In this document: one piece after another, positions 7,470 through 15,225 of the stretch
How positions within the stretch are numbered: the first letter of the stretch is position 1
Layout: every line of letters begins with the position of its first letter
Assembly (NCBI GenBank): GCA_964404455.1
Contig: CAYOJY010000006.1
Location: 1 to 26,968 of the forward strand
DNA length: 26,968 bases
Reading direction: 5' to 3'
Origin: CAKOSP01 sp964404455
Lineage (GTDB): Bacteria; Bacillota_I; Bacilli_A; RF39; UBA660
Translations under genes and position numbers: made by a program
Notes under the pieces: model-generated
Database searches by the model: none
Seen by the model: the letters and a program-made list of their open reading frames with translations, nothing else
Told to the model about the DNA's origin: nothing

Positions 7470-9009
7470 CTTGAGCTCTCGTTTCTCTAATTACCGTTAT
7501 TTTAATTGTTCCTGGATATTGCAGTTCTTTTTCGATTCTTTCCTTAACATCTCGAGCAATTTTGTGACTTTTTAAATCATCAATTTCCTCAGGTTTAACA
7601 ATAATTCGAATTTCTCTTCCTGCCTGCATTGCATAAGTTTTTTCCACCCCTTCATAGGAGTTTCCAATTGTTTCAAGTTCTTCTAAACGTTTGATATAAT
7701 TTTCTAATGAATCATTTCTAGCACCTGGTCTAGCAGCAGATAAAGTATCGGCAATTCCAATTAATGATGCTATAACACTTTTAGCATCTTCATCACCATG
7801 ATGGGATAAAATACTATTAATAATTACATCATTTTCTTTGTATTTTTTAGCTATATCAGCACCAATTTGAACATGACTTCCTTCAATTTCAAAGTCAATA
7901 GCTTTTCCAATATCATGAAGCAAACCTGCTCTTTTGGCCAAATTAATGTTTTCTCCTAATTCTGAAGCCATTAAACCAGCTAAATTAGCTACTTCAATTG
8001 AATGTTTTAAAGCATTTTGACCGTAACTAGTTCTAAACTGCAATTTACCAATTAAGGAAATTAATTCAGAATCTATTTTAACAATGCCTAAATCATCAAT
8101 TGTTTTAGTTCCTATTTCTAATATTTTAGAATTAATATCACTTGATACTTTTTCATAAATTTCTTCAATTCTAGTTGGATGGATACGCCCATCTTTAATT
8201 AGAGTTTCAATCGTAATTTTAGCAATTTCTCTTCTTAATGGATCAAATGAAGAAATAACTATAACCTCTGGAGTATCATCAATAATTAAATCAACGCCTG
8301 TTATTGATTCGATTGTTCGAATATTTCTACCTTCACGACCAATTAATCTACCTTTCATATCATCATTGGGAAGCTCAATTGTACTAACCGTTTGTTCACC
8401 GACAACATCATCTGAATATCTTTCCATACTACTAACAATTAATTGTTTAGCTTTTTCATTAGCGGTCAATTTTGCTTTACTTTCCTCATTTTTAATGTAG
8501 TCCGTAATTTCCAAGGCCATGTTTTTTTCCACTATTTCCATTATTTTTGTTTGAGCTTTTTCTTTATTCAAACCAGAAATTTTTTCTAGTTGTGCTACTT
8601 CTTCTTTAAGTAGCTTATCCATTTTTTCCTCTTTTTCTTGTAAACTTGTTTGTTTTGCTAATAAATTTTGTTCCTTTTCTTCAATTAAAAGATCCCTTTT
8701 TTGCAACATTTCTTCTCTTTTATCCAGATTGCTTTCTCTAGTTAAAAAACGTTCTTCACTTGCAATTATTTCTGTTTTCTTTTCTTTAATTTCAATATCT
8801 GTTTGTTGTTTTAATTTATAAGTTTCTTCTTTTAATTCTAATAAACTATCGCGTTTATATTTGTCAGCTTCTTTTTTAGCGTTTTCCAGTATTTTATTAG
8901 CATTTTTTTCCGTATTAGTTTTCTTCAAAATATTTATAATCCAAACAATTATAAAACCTAAGATTAAACCAAGAAGAAGAGTTAAAATGGGTATTAATAA
9001 ATCTTCCAT
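7456..9009 (-). CDS. rny: Ribonuclease Y
   Basis: A 517-residue membrane-anchored endoribonuclease that starts bulk mRNA decay and processing in Bacillota. The domain order is complete: an N-terminal transmembrane helix (about 5-27), a long charged coiled coil (about 30-195), a KH RNA-binding domain with GRLIGREGRNIRTIE (220-234), and a metal-dependent HD domain with H336, the catalytic H365-D366 pair (GLLHDIGK) and SHHGDE (402-407). The length is normal for RNase Y. The ATG at 9009 follows a strong GGAGG. It has its own promoter and lies downstream of recA, the same neighbour as in Bacillus. Confidence 0.97.
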   Translation of the reverse strand: MEDLLIPILTLLLGLILGFIIVWIINILKKTNTEKNANKILENAKKEADKYKRDSLLELKEETYKLKQQTDIEIKEKKTEIIASEERFLTRESNLDKREEMLQKRDLLIEEKEQNLLAKQTSLQEKEEKMDKLLKEEVAQLEKISGLNKEKAQTKIMEIVEKNMALEITDYIKNEESKAKLTANEKAKQLIVSSMERYSDDVVGEQTVSTIELPNDDMKGRLIGREGRNIRTIESITGVDLIIDDTPEVIVISSFDPLRREIAKITIETLIKDGRIHPTRIEEIYEKVSSDINSKILEIGTKTIDDLGIVKIDSELISLIGKLQFRTSYGQNALKHSIEVANLAGLMASELGENINLAKRAGLLHDIGKAIDFEIEGSHVQIGADIAKKYKENDVIINSILSHHGDEDAKSVIASLIGIADTLSAARPGARNDSLENYIKRLEELETIGNSYEGVEKTYAMQAGREIRIIVKPEEIDDLKSHKIARDVKERIEKELQYPGTIKITVIRETRAQEEAK

Positions 9010-9051
9010 TTTTCCTCCTTATTTATAGAATTTTAATTAACTCCTACAATT

Positions 9052-9080
9052 ATTATAATTTTTTTTTCTTAATTTAGCAA
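9052..9080 (-). promoter_or_regulatory. Promoter of rny
   Basis: Minus strand TTGCTA (9080-9075), 17-nt spacer, TATAAT (9057-9052), about 40 nt before the rny start codon. Confidence 0.7.
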
Positions 9081-9154
9081 GGATTTTAAAATACAAATTA
9101 GCAACTTGACATAATTTAAAGCTTTTATTAATTTAGGTTTTATTTTTATTTATT

Positions 9155-9180
9155 AAAAAAAGCGTTTTTTAGCTCGCTTT
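9155..9180 (-). terminator. Intrinsic terminator at the end of recA
   Basis: Minus strand AAAGCG (9180-9175) pairs with CGCTTT (9164-9159) and continues into a T run (9158-9155). The 10-nt loop contains the recA stop codon. The short A/T-rich stem makes it a modest terminator. Confidence 0.65.
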
Positions 9181-10220
9181 AACTTTAGAATTAACTTCTT
9201 TCTTTTTTTCTCCGGAAAAATTATAATGTTCCCTAATTTTTTTATCTATTTCTTCTGCTATTTTAACATTTTCTTTTAAATATATTTTAACATTTTCTTT
9301 TNNNNNNNNNNACCAATTTTTTCACCTTTATATGAATACCAAGCCCCACTTTTATCAATAATGTTTAATTCAACAGCATTATCAATTATTTCACCTTCTC
9401 GCGATATTCCTTCGCCATACATTATATCCACTACTGCAGTTTTAAAAGGTGGTGCAACTTTGTTTTTAACTATTTTAATAGTTGTTTTATTTCCTAATAT
9501 TTGATCCCCTAATTTTATTTGTTCACCTTTTCTAATATCTAATCTAATTGTTGAATAAAATTTTAATGCTCTTCCCCCGGGGGTAATTTCAGGATTTCCA
9601 TACATAACTCCAACTTTTTCTCTTAATTGATTAATAAATATAGCAGTTGTTTGCGTTTTATTCATAATTCCCGATAATTTTCTTAATGCCTGAGACATTA
9701 ATCTAGCTTGCAATCCTACATGAGAATCACCCATTTCTCCATCAATTTCAGCTTGGGGAACTAAAGCAGCCACTGAGTCAATCACAATTAAATTAACGGC
9801 GCCGCTTCGCACCAAGGCTTCACATATTTCTAATGCCTGTTCTCCAGTATCTGGTTGAGATAATAATAATTCATTTATATCTACTCCTAAACTTTTAGCA
9901 TAAATAGGATCAAGGGCATGTTCAGCATCAATAAAAGCAGCTCTTCCGCCAGTTTTTTGAACTGCACTAATAGCTTCTAGGGCAATTGTTGTTTTACCGC
10001 TTGATTCTGGCCCGAAAATTTCGACGATTCTTCCTTTAGGCAATCCGCCTACCCCTAAAGCCACATCCAATGTTAACGATCCTGTAGAAACCACTTCTAT
10101 TTCCATTTGTTTTTCGGCGCCTAATTTCATAATTGCACCAGCTCCAAATTGTTTCTCAATTTCCGCTAAGACTTGTTCCAAGGCCTTATCCTTATTTTTT
10201 TCTTCTTTTACAGTTTTCAT
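9169..10220 (-). CDS. recA: Recombinase RecA, interrupted by an assembly gap
   Basis: RecA binds single-stranded DNA, catalyses strand exchange and activates SOS repressor cleavage. Walker A is GPESSGKT (70-77), Walker B LIVID (144-148), and the L2 region with NQLREKVGVMYGNPEITPGG is intact. Ten N (9302-9311) lie in the C-terminal part. A literal reading across them shifts frame and ends early near 9276. The sequence beyond the gap encodes KENVKIYLKENVKIAEEIDK and then a lysine-rich tail ending at TAA 9171-9169, clearly the normal RecA C-terminus. Replacing 10 N by 5 bases (restoring IG-QG-KEN) gives a full frame of 348 residues. The gene is therefore intact and the break is an assembly artefact. 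It has a strong promoter, a GGAGG ribosome site and ATG at 10220. Confidence 0.95.
9259..9301. repeat. 19-bp direct repeat inside recA
   Basis: TATTTTAACATTTTCTTTT occurs perfectly at 9259-9277 and 9283-9301 (period 24). Both copies are within codons of the RecA C-terminus (KENVKI twice). The second copy ends exactly where the N run begins. Confidence 0.9.
9302..9311. other. Assembly gap of 10 N
   Basis: Ten undetermined bases in recA. The reading frame and family alignment suggest that about 5 bases are really missing. Confidence 0.97.
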
Positions 10221-10230
10221 TTTTCCTCCT

Positions 10231-10244
10231 TGTATTTTGATACA
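10231..10244. promoter_or_regulatory. Small inverted repeat in the recA leader
   Basis: TGTAT-TTTG-ATACA, a 5-bp inverted repeat with a 4-nt centre, lies between the recA -10 box and its ribosome site. It may be an operator. It does not match the CGAAC-N4-GTTCG SOS box, so no assignment is made. Confidence 0.3.
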
Positions 10245-10249
10245 TTTAA

Positions 10250-10278
10250 ATTATAACTATTAAAAAGTAAAAAGTCAA
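10250..10278 (-). promoter_or_regulatory. Promoter of recA
   Basis: Minus strand TTGACT (10278-10273), 17-nt spacer, TATAAT (10255-10250). It is the closest match to the sigma-A consensus in the window. Confidence 0.8.
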
Positions 10279-10394
10279 CAAAAAAACAAACAAATGTACT
10301 ATATGACTTTTCCTCACCTTTTCAATAGTAGTGTATCATACTTTAAGTGTAAGTATTAACTATTTAACCAAATTTAATAATTGGTAATTTTTTA

Positions 10395-11282
10395 CTATCT
10401 GCGATTAATACTTACTAATTCAATATCCTCAGTCAATTGTTTGATTCGTTCAATAATTCGTCGTGCCTTCACATGGTCCTCACTATTTTTTGTTAATGAT
10501 AGATGTCTTTCTAATTCTTTAATATTTAAATTGGACGTAAAAAATGTTGATAATCCTTCGTTCATTCTGTATTGAAGAATTGATCCTAATATTTCATCTC
10601 TGCCCCAAGAAGTCACATTTTCGGCTCCCATATCATCAAGTAAAAGTAAAGGAACCCGTTGCAAATAAGCAACTTTACTTTCAAGAGCATCAAAGTTATC
10701 TCTTAAATTACGTAGTAAATCTGGAAAATAAACTATTTCAGCATTAATATTTTTTTTCTCTTTTAATTCATTAAATAAACAAGATATTAAAAATGTTTTG
10801 CCAGATCCGAATGAACCATGCAAATATAAACCTTTCATCGTCTTACTTGGATCATAATCATCATAAAATTTTTTTATTTTTTTTATTAAATCAATTCTAT
10901 TTTTATCACTTATATCAATATTTTTCATTCGGGCATTTAAAATTTCTTTTTTATTACTACTTTTATTAGCTAAATCAGTTAATTGTTGTTTTTGAAATTT
11001 ACAAGGAACATAATTAAACTTAATTTTTTCTTCATATTTTTCCGGAAAATAAACATGACCTTCAACTTTGTTTTTACATTGAAATAATCCCTCGCATTTT
11101 TTACAATTGTTCAACTCACATATTGAATCTTTTATTTTTGTAACATTTTTTAAAATAACATCTTCTTTTACTCCTATTTTTTTGATAAGAGCATTAAATT
11201 CAGTATTTTTAATCGCTTGATTATATTCTTTTTCTAATTCTTTTTCTATTTTTCTATTAAGTGATATTTTTATTTTTTCCAT
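10395..11282 (-). CDS. dnaI: Primosomal protein DnaI (helicase loader ATPase)
   Basis: A 295-residue AAA+ ATPase that loads the replicative helicase at the origin and at restart sites. The N-terminal domain has a zinc-type set, C60-x2-C63, H76 and C94, with spacing close to that of Bacillus DnaI. The C-terminal domain carries Walker A GSFGSGKT (156-163), Walker B LLLLDDMG, a sensor-1 FFTSN and an arginine-rich ARRIIERI helix. The start codon overlaps the dnaB stop by one base (TAATG), so the pair is translationally coupled. No clear terminator follows it; recA lies beyond with its own promoter. Confidence 0.93.
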   Translation of the reverse strand: MEKIKISLNRKIEKELEKEYNQAIKNTEFNALIKKIGVKEDVILKNVTKIKDSICELNNCKKCEGLFQCKNKVEGHVYFPEKYEEKIKFNYVPCKFQKQQLTDLANKSSNKKEILNARMKNIDISDKNRIDLIKKIKKFYDDYDPSKTMKGLYLHGSFGSGKTFLISCLFNELKEKKNINAEIVYFPDLLRNLRDNFDALESKVAYLQRVPLLLLDDMGAENVTSWGRDEILGSILQYRMNEGLSTFFTSNLNIKELERHLSLTKNSEDHVKARRIIERIKQLTEDIELVSINRR

Positions 11283-12553
11283 TAATTAAACTCCTTTAGT
11301 AAATCTTTTAGCTCTTCTTCTTGATCTTTAGAAATTTCTTTTTTCTTAATTACTTCATTAAACCAAACCGGCTCAACTAATTTATTTTCCATTTTGGAAG
11401 TCCTTTTTAGCGAATATTTTTTATGTTCTTTTTCAGCAAATTCCATAGCTTCTCTAGCTGTTTTTAAATCCGCTCTTTTCCATTGCGACGCGATTGTTTC
11501 CACATAATTAGTTACTAACTTATTATTATTTTTTTTAAGAACATAATCAATTAAAACATTAACTACTGCCGGTGTTAATTCAATATCAACTAAAAGAGTT
11601 TCTAATAATTTTAAATCTTTGCTTGTAGGATTAATTCCTCTATTTTTATTTTTTAAAAAGTCATATGGTGTGGTATTTTCAAAAATAGCTATGATTTTGC
11701 CTCGCATTGAATTATCCCCTTCAGGATTTTTTAAATATTCTGGTTGAGAACGATATACTAATGTTGGTAATGCATTATTATTAAATTGATAAAACTTTCG
11801 CGTTGCTATTCTTAATTCATTTTTATCAATCATCCCAAATTCATTTAAAACAGTGCGAACTATTTCAATCATTTTTAAAGTATCAATATTATAAATAAAT
11901 GCCAGTAAATTTATTAATTCTCGATTCTTTTTATTAAATGCTTTTTCATTAATTACACCTTTAGGCATTGAAGAAATTAATAAATCAATATCAATCTTTT
12001 CATTAACCTGAACTGGATTGGATAATCTTTCTCTAATGTCATTTGACATTGAAAAATTACTACTTTCATAAACTTCATCTAACTTCTTAGTAATTTCCAT
12101 GTACTCTTTTGTATCAATTTTAACTTTTTGATAAAAAAGTTTTAATCTTTCGTATTCATCTTGACCTATATTATTATATAAAACAATATTAAATATAGGA
12201 TGATTAAAAATTTCTTGTGGGCTAAGAGGTGAATATAATTCATAAATATATTCATTCACATTTCCAGTTTTAACATAAGTTTTTAAAAGCCCAATTGACT
12301 CCAATGACTCCCGAGAAGATTTAACTAAGTTTAAATTACACTTTAAAATACTCATTAAATGATGATGAGTTAAATTTCGGCTAAAAAGCTCTGATTGTTC
12401 AAGGTCATTCCATAAAGTTAAATATAAACATGTGCTTATTGGACCGATAATTGGCTCATAAAAAGCAATTATTAACTTGCGTTCAAAATCCGTTAATATT
12501 GTTTTATTTACTACAATATATCGATCAGCTGGCAAAAGTGTCACGGATTCCAT
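11282..12553 (-). CDS. dnaB: Replication initiation/membrane attachment protein DnaB (DnaD-like)
   Basis: A 423-residue homologue of the Gram-positive DnaB, which acts with DnaD and DnaI to recruit the replicative helicase. The N-terminal winged-helix part (about 1-130) includes the Tyr/Leu-rich FYEPIIGPISTCLYL stretch typical of the family. A DnaB_2/DnaD-like helical domain (about 300-370) contains the TPYDFL and AVVNVLIDYVL segments, and a charged tail follows. It is not the replicative helicase called DnaB in E. coli, as there is no Walker motif. It is the first gene of a dnaB-dnaI operon with a well-formed promoter at 12576-12604 and an AAAGGTGAT ribosome site. In Bacillus, nrdR lies just upstream; here it is absent. 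Confidence 0.9.
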   Translation of the reverse strand: MESVTLLPADRYIVVNKTILTDFERKLIIAFYEPIIGPISTCLYLTLWNDLEQSELFSRNLTHHHLMSILKCNLNLVKSSRESLESIGLLKTYVKTGNVNEYIYELYSPLSPQEIFNHPIFNIVLYNNIGQDEYERLKLFYQKVKIDTKEYMEITKKLDEVYESSNFSMSNDIRERLSNPVQVNEKIDIDLLISSMPKGVINEKAFNKKNRELINLLAFIYNIDTLKMIEIVRTVLNEFGMIDKNELRIATRKFYQFNNNALPTLVYRSQPEYLKNPEGDNSMRGKIIAIFENTTPYDFLKNKNRGINPTSKDLKLLETLLVDIELTPAVVNVLIDYVLKKNNNKLVTNYVETIASQWKRADLKTAREAMEFAEKEHKKYSLKRTSKMENKLVEPVWFNEVIKKKEISKDQEEELKDLLKEFN

Positions 12554-12575
12554 AAAGCATCACCTTTCTTTATCT

Positions 12576-12604
12576 ATTATAATAAAAAAAAACATTTTTA
12601 ACAA
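12576..12604 (-). promoter_or_regulatory. Promoter of dnaB-dnaI
   Basis: Minus strand TTGTTA (12604-12599), 17-nt spacer, TATAAT (12581-12576). Confidence 0.75.
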
Positions 12605-12744
12605 GTTTAAACAATTAACAATAATATAATTAATCTTACCTTTGAATCTAAATAAAAAAGAGAATAAAATAATGTTGCCGGATTACATTACTCTCAAGCC
12701 GATGAATGGCAAATAATTTCCAATTTATGTTCATTATGCAAATT
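12605..12744. other. Intergenic stretch with a GC-richer island
   Basis: Between the dnaB promoter and the aspS terminator. Most of it is A/T-rich, but 12674-12712 is clearly richer in G and C and is bounded by TTGCC (12675-12679) and GGCAA (12708-12712), which could close a hairpin. No credible ORF was found: the best reading is a 14-codon ATG frame without a ribosome site. It may be a small RNA or a degraded gene. Confidence 0.3.
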
Positions 12745-12768
12745 AAAAACACCAAAGTTGGTGTTTTT
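12745..12768 (-). terminator. Intrinsic terminator overlapping the aspS stop codon
   Basis: AAAAACACC (12745-12753) pairs with GGTGTTTTT (12760-12768) around a 6-nt loop. It is symmetric enough to work on both strands. On the minus strand it includes the TAA of aspS and ends in a T run. Confidence 0.85.
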
Positions 12769-14506
12769 ATCTTATTTTAATGTGTATTTCTCTTAGTTGC
12801 TCTTCGCTAACTTCTGATGGTGCCCCCATCATTAAATCTTGACCCGATGCGGCAAGAGGAAATGGAATAATTTCTCTAATTGAATCTTCTTCACTAAGCA
12901 TCATGATAATTCTATCAATTCCTTTAGCCATTCCTGCATGAGGTGGAACCCCATAAGAAAATGCTGTATATAATGATTTGAATTTTTCTTTAATAACTTC
13001 TTCATCGTAGCCGGCAATTGCAAAAGCTTTTTTCATAATTTCTAAATCATGATTACGTACTGCTCCACTAGCAAGCTCAATTCCATTACAAACAAAATCA
13101 TATTGGTGAGCCAGTATTGATTCTACATCTTCTTCTAATAAAGCTTTTAAACCACCTTTTGGCATACTAAATGGGTTATGCATAAAATCATATTTTTTAG
13201 TTTCAATATCTTTTTCATACATTGGAAAATCATTAATAATACAAAACTCAAATTTATTTTGATCAATTAGTTCTAATTTTTCGCCTAAATGAATGCGGAT
13301 AAGACCGGCTAATTTAGCCGCATTACGACGATTAGCAATGAAGAAAATAACACTATTTGGTTTTAAATTCCCAATTTCAATTAATTTTGTTCTTTCTTCT
13401 TCGCTTAAAAATTTATCAATAGGTCCCGCAAAAGACATATCTTCTAAAACTTTAAAATAACCAATTCCCGGCATTCCAATGCTTTTAGCATATTCAACAA
13501 CTTCATTAAACCAAGAATTAGGTTTATCAGCTAAATTTTCAATAACAATGGATTTAATTGTTGTGTTTTTAAAAGGATCAAATGTGGTGGAATTAAATAT
13601 ATTGGTAACATCAAATATTTCTAAGGGATTTCTTAAATCAGGTTTATCAGTACCATATTTTTCCATAGCTTCTAAATAAGAAAGGCGTTTAAAGGGTTTT
13701 GGGCTGACGGTTTTTTTACCAAATTTTTTAAAAGTATCATAAAAAACTTCTTCGCCTAAATTTAAAACATCTTCTTCTGTTTTAAAAGCCATTTCGATAT
13801 CAAGTTGATAAAATTCGCCATAAACACGATCGCTTCTAGCATCTTCATCTCGAAAACATGGTGCGATTTGATAATATTTGTCAATTCCCGATATCATTAA
13901 CAGTTGTTTAAATATTTGCGGCGCCTGAGGTAAAGCATAAAACTTCCCGGCAAATTTTCTAGCTGGAACTAAAAAATCTCTAGCACCTTCAGGTGAAGAT
14001 GCGGTTAAAATTGGAGTTTGAATTTCAATATGGCCTAAGCTATCCATTTTTTCTCTTAAATATTTTATAACATTAGATCTTAAAAGAATATTTTCCTGTA
14101 ATTTAGGATTTCTTAAATCCAAATAGCGATGTTTAAGTCTTAACTCCTCAGATACATCTTTAGAGTTCATTACTTCAAATGGTAAAATATTTTTGGCTTT
14201 GCCTAATATTTCTAATTTTTCCACTAAAATTTCCAGGGTTCCTGTTTTTAATCGAAGATTATAATCCTCTTCATTTCTTTTACGCACCATTCCTTTAATA
14301 GTTAAGGTACTTTCCTTAGTTAAACCATTAAAAATTTCATTATCGTTTCCAACTATTTGAATACTTCCCGATTGGTCTCTAACATCCACAAAAATAATTC
14401 CGCCATGATCACGAATATTTTCCACCCAGCCAGCTATTTTAATTGTTTGACCAATTTCTTTTTCCGTTACCAATCCGCAATAAATATCTCGATAAATACT
14501 TTTCAT
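12767..14506 (-). CDS. aspS: Aspartyl-tRNA synthetase, possibly non-discriminating (Asp/Asn)
   Basis: A 579-residue class IIb synthetase. The N-terminal OB-fold anticodon domain (about 1-100) contains GWVENIRDHGGIIFVDVRD; the catalytic domain has motif 2 (FRDEDARSDR) and motif 3 (AGMAKGIDRIIMML); and a bacterial GAD insertion lies between. The length is normal for bacterial AspRS. In the anticodon domain the residue after RD is His (RDHGG), as in the non-discriminating enzyme of Pseudomonas aeruginosa, where discriminating enzymes such as those of E. coli and B. subtilis have Leu. This hints that it also charges tRNA-Asn. The start is the ATG at 14506, six bases after GGAGG; a longer upstream frame would run through the T-box and is rejected. 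It is regulated by the T-box at 14528-14770 and ended by the hairpin at 12745-12768. Confidence 0.95.
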   Translation of the reverse strand: MKSIYRDIYCGLVTEKEIGQTIKIAGWVENIRDHGGIIFVDVRDQSGSIQIVGNDNEIFNGLTKESTLTIKGMVRKRNEEDYNLRLKTGTLEILVEKLEILGKAKNILPFEVMNSKDVSEELRLKHRYLDLRNPKLQENILLRSNVIKYLREKMDSLGHIEIQTPILTASSPEGARDFLVPARKFAGKFYALPQAPQIFKQLLMISGIDKYYQIAPCFRDEDARSDRVYGEFYQLDIEMAFKTEEDVLNLGEEVFYDTFKKFGKKTVSPKPFKRLSYLEAMEKYGTDKPDLRNPLEIFDVTNIFNSTTFDPFKNTTIKSIVIENLADKPNSWFNEVVEYAKSIGMPGIGYFKVLEDMSFAGPIDKFLSEEERTKLIEIGNLKPNSVIFFIANRRNAAKLAGLIRIHLGEKLELIDQNKFEFCIINDFPMYEKDIETKKYDFMHNPFSMPKGGLKALLEEDVESILAHQYDFVCNGIELASGAVRNHDLEIMKKAFAIAGYDEEVIKEKFKSLYTAFSYGVPPHAGMAKGIDRIIMMLSEEDSIREIIPFPLAASGQDLMMGAPSEVSEEQLREIHIKIR

Positions 14507-14527
14507 TATATCCTCCTTCTTTTTAAA

Positions 14528-14770
14528 AATAAAAACAGTATTACTCCCTAATGGGACGAATACTGTTAAGATCCGTGGTACCACCCAAATTATCATTTAA
14601 AAAATGATCACTTTCTATATATTATTATAACGGTTTACATTCCGGATTATCCTACTGTTATTTTCAGATAATCAACTCCTGAGGGTTATTCTTAATAACT
14701 ATTATGTTAGTTTCCACCTACTCTAACTCTCTTTAATAAATCATTATTAATACTTTTCTCATTCAAAGTT
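14528..14770 (-). promoter_or_regulatory. T-box riboswitch leader of aspS
   Basis: Minus strand. The T-box core GGGTGGTACCACGG lies at 14586-14573 and can form the antiterminator. It is followed by a terminator with stem AACAGTATT (14567-14559)/AATACTGTT (14542-14534) and a T-rich tail. Stem I is recognisable: base AACTT (14770-14766)/GAGTT, then TGAG/CTCA, the AAAAGTA specifier-loop strand, AAAGAGAG and the GGTGGAAACTAAC apical part. The 3-prime strand of the specifier loop reads GAATAACC (14691-14684). It contains AAT and AAC (both Asn) and no GAT or GAC. Uncharged tRNA would stabilise the antiterminator and raise aspS expression. Confidence 0.92.
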
Positions 14771-14779
14771 TTTATATAC

Positions 14780-14800
14780 AAAAAGCCCCTAAAGGACTTT
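14780..14800 (-). terminator. Terminator downstream of tRNA-Ala
   Basis: Minus strand AAAGTCC (14800-14794) pairs with GGGCTTT (14788-14782) with one T-G wobble and a 5-nt loop, ending in T residues. It separates the tRNA from the aspS leader, which must start at or just after it. Confidence 0.68.
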
Positions 14801-14811
14801 ATTATCACCTT

Positions 14812-14888
14812 TGGTGGAGAATGTGGGACTCGAACCCGCGACCCTCTGCGTGCAAGGCAGATGCTCTAGCCAACTGAGCTAATTCCCC
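14812..14888 (-). tRNA. tRNA-Ala (anticodon UGC), CCA encoded
   Basis: A 77-nt cloverleaf. The acceptor stem GGGGAAT pairs with ATTCTCC and has the G3-U70 wobble that identifies alanine tRNA. The D arm is GCTC...GAGC, the anticodon stem TCTGC/GCAGA with loop CTTGCAC (anticodon TGC), and the T loop TTCGAGT; the 3-prime CCA is encoded. One oddity is a C-A mismatch at the second pair of the T stem (GCGGG against CCCAC). Confidence 0.96.
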
Positions 14889-14900
14889 AAAAGCAAGATT

Positions 14901-14929
14901 ATTTTATCATAGTTAAAATTAATAATCAA
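14901..14929 (-). promoter_or_regulatory. Promoter of tRNA-Ala
   Basis: Minus strand TTGATT (14929-14924), 17-nt spacer ending in TGA (extended -10), TAAAAT (14906-14901). It fills the gap between rpoZ and the tRNA. Confidence 0.65.
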
Positions 14930-14942
14930 GCAATTTTAAAAC

Positions 14943-15143
14943 TTATTTGTTTAAAATTGTAATTAATCCATTATCTAATTCTTCCAATGCTCGACCAATA
15001 GCTTTTTTATTAGTATATTCACTATCTTTCATTTGAAAATGCTTATGTTCAACTATTTGTTTACTTCTTTGAGCTACAATGTGGACTAATTTATATTTTG
15101 AATCTACAACATTTAATAATTTATCAATTGATGGATATAGCAA
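14943..15143 (-). CDS. rpoZ: DNA-directed RNA polymerase omega subunit
   Basis: A 66-residue omega subunit that helps assemble and stabilise RNA polymerase. The N-terminal MLYPSIDKLLNVVDSKYKLV block and the C-terminal KKAIGRALEELDNGLI block match the family, and the length is normal. The start is TTG at 15143-15141, seven bases after AAGGAG; no ATG fits the family N-terminus. In Bacillus rpoZ follows gmk, but here it stands alone between an orphan prepilin gene and tRNA-Ala. Confidence 0.92.
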   Translation of the reverse strand: MLYPSIDKLLNVVDSKYKLVHIVAQRSKQIVEHKHFQMKDSEYTNKKAIGRALEELDNGLITILNK

Positions 15144-15225
15144 ATTATCACTCCTTACAATAATATTTTACTAAATATTTTGTAAAGAATACAGGTTTTT
15201 AAAAAAAATTTACATAAATTGACAT

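Noticed and set aside
9276..9301. Truncated RecA ending in a KKMLKYI-like tail
   Set aside because: This tail is produced by reading across the N run in the wrong frame; the correct C-terminus continues in another frame to 9169.
10221..10394. SOS box in front of recA
   Set aside because: No GAAC-N4-GTTC type sequence is present; the TGTAT/ATACA repeat is too short and differs from the known consensus.
14507..14596. N-terminal extension of AspRS by 30 residues
   Set aside because: It would translate the T-box core and terminator. A GGAGG site and ATG at 14506 give the family N-terminus.
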